Virus record (IMG/VR): IMGVR_UViG_3300045999_010429
Location: 1 to 49,658 of that record
Strand: one strand, 5' to 3'
Source: a virus
DNA length: 49,658 nucleotides
A program made the position numbers and the translations under genes. The notes beneath the pieces are model-generated. The model worked only from the letters and a program-made list of their open reading frames with translations, did not search any database and was not told the DNA's origin. Below, one piece after another: positions 43,914 through 49,658 of the stretch; position 1 is the first letter of the stretch; the number at the start of each line of letters is the position of its first letter.

Positions 43914-44429
43914 ATGAGAGCCTTTTTAACTATATTGTTTCTATGCGTATATAGCGTACTAGCTGCCCAAAAAGCAGTGCCTTCGGGTGAAATAAATCCG
44001 CTTACATCTCTCTACACTACAGTACAGGTCAGGAATGTTACCAACAAAGTAAAAGTAGGACCTCTAACAGGGAATAAAAATCTCGCATTTGGGGTTAAGA
44101 ATATTGTTGAAGAAGTAGTGTTAGATAAGGGATATGACTTAAGTGATAGTTCGGAACTTAGACTAGATTTAGAAATAATTTACTTTGATGTACAGCAAAC
44201 ATCAACTGGTGTAAGTGTATTTCATAAGACTGAAAATGAAACAATAATTAGAATAAAAGGTATTCTCTATACAGATAGTAAAAAATCAAAAGAGTATATT
44301 GCAACAGGTAAAAGTTCCGAAGTATCTACCTCAACTATGATTATCGATGAAGGTGGTGGTTTTAATCAAGCGTCAGCTCGTTCTGCCCTTAAGAAAACCA
44401 TTATTAACCTAATCGATAAACTACTATGA
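43914..44429 (+). CDS. Secreted CsgG-related protein, short paralogue
   Basis: The start at 43914 is chosen because it gives a signal peptide (MRAFLTILFLCVYSVLAAQ); the frame continues upstream to 43884 without a better start. The 171-residue product shares a pattern with the CsgG-like protein at 46947. Both have FGVKNIVEEV against GLGVTNIVVEF, an EIIYFDV strand, a middle strand followed by EYIATG, and a final conserved helix. It is probably a periplasmic or outer-membrane partner. It overlaps the next gene by 4 bp. Homology is by my visual alignment. Confidence 0.6.
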   Translation: MRAFLTILFLCVYSVLAAQKAVPSGEINPLTSLYTTVQVRNVTNKVKVGPLTGNKNLAFGVKNIVEEVVLDKGYDLSDSSELRLDLEIIYFDVQQTSTGVSVFHKTENETIIRIKGILYTDSKKSKEYIATGKSSEVSTSTMIIDEGGGFNQASARSALKKTIINLIDKLL

Positions 44430-46318
44430 AAAGACTGTTATTAGCATTTTTGCTTCTAATTAGTTTTGCTTCTTATTCACAAACACCACAAATCGGTCAC
44501 TTCCAAACTCTAGCTACTGTTAGAAGAGGAGACACCTTAGATGTAGCCTGGTATTACACACCAGGTTCACCTGATATTCGTACATTTCAGGTTGACTTTC
44601 AGTACAAGAAAACATTATTAACTTATTTATCTACTACAGTCGATGCTACTGTGAACGGAATGACTCCGGCAGTAAGTTACAGGACTTGGGATAACTACAG
44701 GTATAATAACTATTCGAACGGAACTTACACTTACTTAACTAATCCGGATTGGACAGTAGGACGCAACTACTTAGTACTATCGAGCGGTAATACTATCAAC
44801 TCTGGCGGTTATATTATTCATAACAAGTATAAAATTAATGCTGTAGCTCCAAATTACGCTTCTGATACAATTACTGTAAACTGGGCTCGTATGTTTGATG
44901 TTAACGGTAATACGATCGGAGATAACGTAGCTCAGCTTACAAATCAAAAGTTAGCTATCAAGCTACTAGGGAACTTAACATTATCAGGTAAGGTATGGTT
45001 AGGACCGCAGATGAACTTAAGACCTGTAGTTATCTGCACTCAAGCTAATAACGGTGCATTTATCGACTCAGTAACCGTAAATGCTGATGGTACCTATACC
45101 TTGGATAATATCGATGAAAATACTCGCTATAAACTTGAACTTAAATTCCCAGCAGCACTCGCCTCAATTAGAGATAATGCTGTAACAATAGCTGATGCTG
45201 TTAAAACATACGACGAATACACTAATACAGATGTTAACCAAACATTCCCAAGAACATACTTAAGAAACGGATTAGCATATTTAATTGCTGATATTAACAA
45301 AACAGGTACATTAGATGGTGGCGATGCTTACTCAATCTATGCTTCAGTCTCAGGCTTAAAGCCAATTGATACAGCTAAAGTACTAAATGTATTTAGTAAA
45401 AATGCTTATGATTCATTAGCGTTAGGGCAAGATCAATGGATAGCATGGCCTGGTAATATTAACGGTGTAAATTATATCTTTGACAGTGTAGGTACAGTTA
45501 ACTTAACAAACGTTGATATTAAGTACTTCCTCTTAGGTGACGTTGACAGAACACATTCATCTCCGGTGTTTGATGCTAACGGTAACTTAGTAGCTGCAGC
45601 TAGATATATTGGAACACTTGATGTTAATATTCCAAATGTAACCGCCCCGACAGGTCAAGCAATGTATGCTAACTTTAATATCAATACAAACGGTATTAAA
45701 AATGATGGCTTACAGTTTGAAATGAAGTATGATCCGACTAAGGTTAAGTTTGAAGAAATAGTATCAAACATTCAAGGACCATGGTTACAGTATTTAACTC
45801 ACGATGATGCTAACGGTATTATTCGTTTTGGAGGAATGAATAACCAAGTACTAGGATCATTAACAGGTAATGCAACTCCATTCAAATTAAAATTCTCTCC
45901 AATCGGCAATAACGATATTATGACTAACTTATATGTTAGAAGCTTAATGGATGCTGCTGATAGAAATGGAGATCATTTCAATATCAATTTACAATCTGAT
46001 TATGTAGTATTATCTTCAAGACGAGCGGTAGTACAAACACCTGAAGGTGAAATCTCAGCTACAATCAGACCAAACCCAACAAGTGGGTTCTTTGAATTGG
46101 TAGTAGTATTCCCTAAAGCAAACATGGATGCTTTAGCTATGGTATACGATATTCAAGGTCGTAAAGTTAAAGATATTGGTAAGATATGGAGTGATCAATA
46201 TGTAACTACCGTTATTAAGCAGGTTGATTTGACGTCTGCAGCTAATGGTAATTATTTATTAGTAGTAAATAACTTAGAAGATAATAAACGCTTAGCAAAA
46301 CAATTCATTAAAATTTAA
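44426..46318 (+). CDS. Secreted protein with dockerin/cohesin-like parts and type IX sorting domain
   Basis: The 630-residue protein starts with a signal peptide (RLLLAFLLLISFASYSQ). Around residues 285-312, LIADINKTGTLDGGDAYSIY resembles a dockerin calcium loop, with a second GDVDRTHSSP near 369. Residues about 420-530 (GLQFEMKYDPTKVKFEEIV) resemble a cohesin-type beta-sandwich. The last 85 residues (IRPNPTSGFFELVV, VYDIQGRKVKDIG, NGNYLLVVNN, ending KQFIKI) match the C-terminal sorting domain used by the Bacteroidetes type IX secretion system. It is therefore predicted to be displayed on or released from the infected host surface. Confidence 0.8.
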   Translation: MKRLLLAFLLLISFASYSQTPQIGHFQTLATVRRGDTLDVAWYYTPGSPDIRTFQVDFQYKKTLLTYLSTTVDATVNGMTPAVSYRTWDNYRYNNYSNGTYTYLTNPDWTVGRNYLVLSSGNTINSGGYIIHNKYKINAVAPNYASDTITVNWARMFDVNGNTIGDNVAQLTNQKLAIKLLGNLTLSGKVWLGPQMNLRPVVICTQANNGAFIDSVTVNADGTYTLDNIDENTRYKLELKFPAALASIRDNAVTIADAVKTYDEYTNTDVNQTFPRTYLRNGLAYLIADINKTGTLDGGDAYSIYASVSGLKPIDTAKVLNVFSKNAYDSLALGQDQWIAWPGNINGVNYIFDSVGTVNLTNVDIKYFLLGDVDRTHSSPVFDANGNLVAAARYIGTLDVNIPNVTAPTGQAMYANFNINTNGIKNDGLQFEMKYDPTKVKFEEIVSNIQGPWLQYLTHDDANGIIRFGGMNNQVLGSLTGNATPFKLKFSPIGNNDIMTNLYVRSLMDAADRNGDHFNINLQSDYVVLSSRRAVVQTPEGEISATIRPNPTSGFFELVVVFPKANMDALAMVYDIQGRKVKDIGKIWSDQYVTTVIKQVDLTSAANGNYLLVVNNLEDNKRLAKQFIKI

Positions 46319-46329
46319 AATCAAATATC

Positions 46330-46662
46330 ATGTCAGAAGAACAATCACAAGACCATAACGACGGAACTTGGTCAGGACTTAAAAAAACAATCATTGGTAC
46401 TTTAAGTACAGCTGTATTAGGTGCTGGTACTTGGTTTACGACTACTTTCTTCGGTGGTCATAAAGAAGATAAAGAAGAACCTAAAACAGAACAAGCCGCT
46501 CCTGCTGCAACTCCCACTATTGTAATCAACAATACTCAACAGCAACAACAAGCTGCTAGTGGTGGAACTAAGGTAATTGAGCGTGTAGTTGAAAAACCAG
46601 CTGCTAAACCAGCTGAACCAGCTCCAAAGAAAAAAGAGTTTTCAGAAGAACCAAAATGGTAA
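46330..46662 (+). CDS. Membrane-anchored Pro/Ala-rich protein, possible lysis accessory
   Basis: This 110-residue protein has a polar N-terminus, one hydrophobic segment at about residues 20-41 (IIGTLSTAVLGAGTWFTTTF), and a long low-complexity tail rich in Gln, Pro, Ala and Lys. There is no cleavable signal. It might be a spanin-like or holin-like membrane protein, given the holin-like gene 21 bp downstream, but this is uncertain. Confidence 0.52.
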   Translation: MSEEQSQDHNDGTWSGLKKTIIGTLSTAVLGAGTWFTTTFFGGHKEDKEEPKTEQAAPAATPTIVINNTQQQQQAASGGTKVIERVVEKPAAKPAEPAPKKKEFSEEPKW

Positions 46663-46683
46663 TAACCCCTAAAAATCAAAAGT

Positions 46684-46947
46684 ATGAAATGGTTTAAACA
46701 GTTGTTCGACGATGACAACACAATTAATGAAAAATCGGTTGTTGGATTCTTAGCTTTCCTTATGATGGTAGTCGCTTTAGGTGTTGACATCGTTACTGGA
46801 TGGCTTGGTAGAGAGTTCATGATTAACGAGTTTATCTTCGATGGCTTTATGGTAATTGTTTTAGGTTCATTCGGTATTGGATCTATTGACAAATTCATTA
46901 ACGCTAAGAAAGGTACTAAATCAGAAGAAGCTCCAACTGAAGAGTAA
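46684..46947 (+). CDS. Holin-like two-helix membrane protein
   Basis: The 87-residue protein has a short charged N-terminus, two membrane helices (SVVGFLAFLMMVVALGVDIV and FMVIVLGSFGIGSI) and a charged Lys/Glu tail. This is the general layout of small phage holins or holin-like DUF proteins. Its stop overlaps the next start. No endolysin lies next to it, so the lysis role is an inference. Confidence 0.55.
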   Translation: MKWFKQLFDDDNTINEKSVVGFLAFLMMVVALGVDIVTGWLGREFMINEFIFDGFMVIVLGSFGIGSIDKFINAKKGTKSEEAPTEE

Positions 46948-47669
46948 TGAAGAAGTTAATCTTGTGGCTTTGTACCTCACTAATAATGTGGGGTGCAAAT
47001 GCTCAAGTTGTAGGTAAAACTACAACTGAAGACTATAAGGCTTCGTTTGAGAAGAAATCGAACATAGATAGCCTTTTAGAATACGATGGCCCTAAGATTC
47101 CTATTCAAATTCTAAGTTTAGGTATTAGCGAAGATGTTTATGCTATGTATCCTGAACTAAAGGATAAGCGTGTTGGATTAGGGGTAACAAACATTGTAGT
47201 CGAGTTCTTAGAAGAAACCAATCATTTTACCTTTACAGAAGATAAGACCGAGATTAAAAATAGAATGGTCAAGCAGTTTCAAGCTAGCCAGTCTGGAATT
47301 ACCGAGGATAAGTTGGATGGGAGAGGTAAAATCAGATTAGCTCATTATTTCGTTTATATTGAATGTTATGATTTCTCAGTTTCAGAAGACGAAACTGTAA
47401 ATATGAAAGACGGAGTTAAAAACACCGTCGTAACTCGTTTAGGTCTGCAAGTTAAATTCGTTAACGCTGAAACAGGAGAATATTTCACCGGTTCCGGTCT
47501 AGGAGAGGCTAAAACAGTTAGAGAATTAACTCTAATGAACGATGATAACTTTTCAGAAGTTAAATTTAATCAATCAACAATAGGTACTTCGACTAAGAAA
47601 GCGCTTGAGATAGCTGCCGGTAAAATACTACTGCGCATGCACAAGAAAGGTATCTTTAAACTTCAATAA
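46947..47669 (+). CDS. CsgG-like curli secretion family protein
   Basis: The 240-residue protein has a signal peptide (KLILWLCTSLIMWGANAQ) without a clear lipobox. Its CsgG-like body includes RVGLGVTNIVVEFLEETNHF, then IKNRMVKQFQASQSGITE, LQVKFVNAETGEYFTGSG and a C-terminal helix. CsgG forms an outer-membrane pore for amyloid subunit export in bacteria, and CsgG-like genes are known from several large phages. Here no CsgA/B-like subunit is evident, but a T9SS cargo and low-complexity outer-membrane protein are neighbours. It overlaps the holin-like gene by 1 bp and has a shorter paralogue at 43914. Confidence 0.72.
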   Translation: MKKLILWLCTSLIMWGANAQVVGKTTTEDYKASFEKKSNIDSLLEYDGPKIPIQILSLGISEDVYAMYPELKDKRVGLGVTNIVVEFLEETNHFTFTEDKTEIKNRMVKQFQASQSGITEDKLDGRGKIRLAHYFVYIECYDFSVSEDETVNMKDGVKNTVVTRLGLQVKFVNAETGEYFTGSGLGEAKTVRELTLMNDDNFSEVKFNQSTIGTSTKKALEIAAGKILLRMHKKGIFKLQ

Positions 47670-47683
47670 AATGAAGAAATTAA

Positions 47684-49165
47684 TTGAAAAAATTAAGATC
47701 ATATCTAATTTTATTAAGCTTATTGTTGATAAGCTGTTTAAAAAGTAACGGGCAGACCCTTACCTACCAATTTATTGATCCCTGCACTAAGGTTATAACC
47801 TACTTCTCCGTTCCTGCTACAGGAACAACAGTATTTTTTTTAGGTAAATCAGCGCAATTTACTTCAGCTGATGTTACTAGCGGAGCATTCGGTGCTTGGG
47901 TAAACCAAGCTTATGCCGATTACAGAAAGATATCGCCTTGTGGACAGCAACAAGGACAGGTAATACAGAATCAAATTACATCTCAAATTATTAGCAATAC
48001 AGTACAGAGTGTAGTGAGTAGTATTATGAGCCAAGCTCAATCAGCTGCTTCAGGTACTATTGACAACACTCCGTTAGCAGGAGGTACTGATGCTGCTGGA
48101 AAAAATAACAAAGAAAGCAGTAACAAAAAATCTAAATCAAAAAATGGAAACAATAGCAATAATAATATTCCTGCTACTACTAGCAGCAATAGCGGTAATG
48201 GGAGCGGTACAAATGTTTCAGGAACTGGCCAAAGCGGGAACAATACTCCTAAAAATAATAATGAATCTGGGACAGGGGCTGGGAATAATACTAGTACTGG
48301 CGGGAGCAGTAATGGTAGCTCTAATCAAAGCGGGAGCTCTCAAACTAGCAGCTCTAGCTCGACTACATCTTCTCAATCCTCTCAGAACAATAAAGCTGGG
48401 GAGAAAGGAGAAGAAGTAGCTGCTACTACGACAATGAATATTGATCAACAAAACCAAAATAGTTCCAAAGACAATAACGGAAGCAGCAAAGGAAAAAACG
48501 GAAAGAACGGAACAAATAACCCTATCATAGTATCATCAGATTTTACCACAGCTCAGAATCTAGATAAGACATTTACCCCTATACTTAATTTAAGTATGTC
48601 TCAATCCTCAATGACCGGAATGTCGAGTTGGGGACTAACATCGATGATATGGTTTAACCTAAAACAGTTTGCTATATCAGGAAAATACACTAAAATTAAC
48701 TTTAGTAAGAATGGTAAACTGAAGTGGGTACATAACATTAACTTAACCAGCGTTTATTCATATGGAAATATAATTGGATTTGTAGGTTATAGCGGAATAC
48801 TAAATGCTGGAAAATGGGGAGTTACCGGATTTAATGCCAGTGCTGCTATGACACTGGTAACTGGAGATCAAAAGAATACGTTTGTATCTCCTTCTTTCAC
48901 TGCATTCTACACCAAACCATTTAAGGGGGGTAAGCGTTTAACTGTATCTCCTGAATTATATGTTATATCCACTCCACTACTGTATTCAACTAAAGATAAA
49001 GTGACAACAACCGATAGGACGTTTAGTGCTTTTATTGGCAGCGGTTTTGATTATCAAATAACAAGACGGTTCAAGCTTAACATGAACTATAAAGCAAACA
49101 TGTCTACCAATCCAGACTTTCCTGTTTTATCATTCTTTCTAATAGGTAGTAAGGTTAATTTATGA
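47684..49165 (+). CDS. Secreted low-complexity / outer-membrane barrel protein
   Basis: The only start available in frame is TTG 47684, directly after a TAA. It gives a signal peptide (KKLRSYLILLSLLLISCLKS) with a lipobox-like LISC and a possible cut before QT. After a 110-residue N-domain comes a Ser/Asn/Gly/Lys low-complexity region (about residues 125-275). The C-terminal 200 residues are strand-rich (LTSVYSYGNIIGFVGYSG, FSAFIGSGFDYQITRRFKL), like an outer-membrane barrel. An ATG at 47671 in another frame begins a 25-codon ORF, and an A6 run at 47687-47692 joins the frames, so a frameshift or a base error is possible. It overlaps the next gene as ATGA. Confidence 0.68.
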   Translation: MKKLRSYLILLSLLLISCLKSNGQTLTYQFIDPCTKVITYFSVPATGTTVFFLGKSAQFTSADVTSGAFGAWVNQAYADYRKISPCGQQQGQVIQNQITSQIISNTVQSVVSSIMSQAQSAASGTIDNTPLAGGTDAAGKNNKESSNKKSKSKNGNNSNNNIPATTSSNSGNGSGTNVSGTGQSGNNTPKNNNESGTGAGNNTSTGGSSNGSSNQSGSSQTSSSSSTTSSQSSQNNKAGEKGEEVAATTTMNIDQQNQNSSKDNNGSSKGKNGKNGTNNPIIVSSDFTTAQNLDKTFTPILNLSMSQSSMTGMSSWGLTSMIWFNLKQFAISGKYTKINFSKNGKLKWVHNINLTSVYSYGNIIGFVGYSGILNAGKWGVTGFNASAAMTLVTGDQKNTFVSPSFTAFYTKPFKGGKRLTVSPELYVISTPLLYSTKDKVTTTDRTFSAFIGSGFDYQITRRFKLNMNYKANMSTNPDFPVLSFFLIGSKVNL

Positions 49166-49658
49166 GGCTACTACTCACCATACTGCTATTCCCATTCGTA
49201 CTATTTGGACAATCTATCACTGCCCCGCCAGGCAGAACTTATCAAGTAAACGTTAGTGGACAAGATGCTAGTGGGTTTGTAATCAGTGGATTTGGAACTG
49301 AAACACTACTAACATCGATTAGTTTAGTTAATCCACCATCAGGTACAACATTTAATATAACCACAACAACAGGTTTAACTGCAGCAAGTGGATTTACTTT
49401 AACTGGGAACAAAACACGTTTAGTATTTACAGGAACCATTGCTAATGTTAATAATGCATTAGCATCTTTAAAAGTTAACACTGGCTCAATACTTGGAAAT
49501 GTTCAAATATCAGTAGCCACAACTGTAAACCCAGCAGGATTTTTCTATAATGGTGTAAATGGACACTTTTATAGACCAATATCTGCTGGTAACACATACA
49601 CTGGTGCACGAGCAGCATCCTTGGCAACAACATTCAAAGGCCAGCAAGGATATCTGGT
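49162..49658 (+). CDS. Secreted lectin-like protein, 3' truncated by window end
   Basis: ATG at 49162 overlaps the previous stop (ATGA) and the frame is open to the window edge, giving at least 165 residues. The signal peptide (MRLLLTILLFPFVLFGQ) is followed by a Thr/Ser/Gly-rich beta domain of about 110 residues. Then comes a segment with FYRPISAGNTYTGARAASLA and GQQGYL that resembles the start of a C-type lectin-like domain. Binding to glycans on host or neighbouring cells is inferred. It continues the envelope cassette of signal-peptide genes. Confidence 0.7.
   Translation, partial: MRLLLTILLFPFVLFGQSITAPPGRTYQVNVSGQDASGFVISGFGTETLLTSISLVNPPSGTTFNITTTTGLTAASGFTLTGNKTRLVFTGTIANVNNALASLKVNTGSILGNVQISVATTVNPAGFFYNGVNGHFYRPISAGNTYTGARAASLATTFKGQQGYL

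Noticed and set aside
46536-46898. 120-residue antisense ORF across the two small membrane genes
   Set aside because: Low-complexity antisense frame crossing two better-supported sense genes.

Overview
The window looks like a contiguous part of the genome of a large T4-like myovirus infecting a member of the Bacteroidetes. The phage assignment rests on a tail/baseplate block (gp19-type tube, gp26/gp51-type assembly proteins, tape measure, gp53-like wedge, hub with peptidoglycan amidase) followed by T4-type replication genes (gp32-like SSB, UvsX, DenV, RNase H/FEN, gp41-like helicase). The host assignment rests on host-style genes typical of Bacteroidetes (TonB with the Bacteroidetes N-terminus, a type IX secretion C-terminal sorting domain, a DUF5522-type protein, a Bacteroidetes-like bS21), on promoters of the TTTG-N19-TAnnTTT type, and on the near absence of Shine-Dalgarno sequences. 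Almost everything is on the + strand; only a two-gene fiber island (41510-42459) is on the - strand.

Layout. 1-12.8 kb: tail and baseplate morphogenesis, including a gp26/gp51-like pair that appears to be joined by a programmed frameshift at a T9-C3-G5 run just before the tape measure gene. 12.8-21.5 kb: DNA replication, recombination and repair, with an unusual second, short family-A-polymerase-like protein, then SSB, UvsX, DenV, FEN, helicase and a class II (B12-dependent) ribonucleotide reductase. 21.5-24.9 kb: a repeat-rich tail fiber. 24.9-32.3 kb: a 7-deazaguanine cluster (QueD, QueE, QueC, a DpdA-like transglycosylase, QueF, a formyltransferase, FolE) with several very small genes between its members. 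Together these could make preQ1 from GTP, place a 7-deazaguanine into DNA and possibly formylate it. 32.3-37.9 kb: HNH endonuclease, dUTPase/dCTP-deaminase family protein, a secreted outer-membrane-type protein flanked by a 28-bp inverted repeat, a phage ribosomal protein bS21, a membrane protein and the main DNA polymerase I. 38.0-40.7 kb: a chaperone cassette (Hsp20, GroES, GroEL). 40.7-43.9 kb: TonB, the reverse-strand fiber island, a phosphoesterase and thioredoxin. 43.9-49.7 kb: an envelope cassette of overlapping genes: two CsgG-like paralogues, a secreted protein with dockerin/cohesin-like parts and a T9SS sorting domain, a holin-like protein, a low-complexity outer-membrane protein and the start of a secreted lectin-like protein.

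Regulation. A motif CTATTTAT(A/T) recurs 12-23 nt (often exactly 15 nt) before start codons of structural and late-type genes on both strands and is a candidate phage late promoter. A second class, TTGG/TTTG-N19-TAtnTTTa, fits the Bacteroidetes housekeeping promoter and precedes early/metabolic genes. Many genes overlap by ATGA or GTGA, suggesting translational coupling. No tRNA, rRNA, CRISPR array or insertion sequence was recognised. No stretch of more than about 110 bases lacks a gene.
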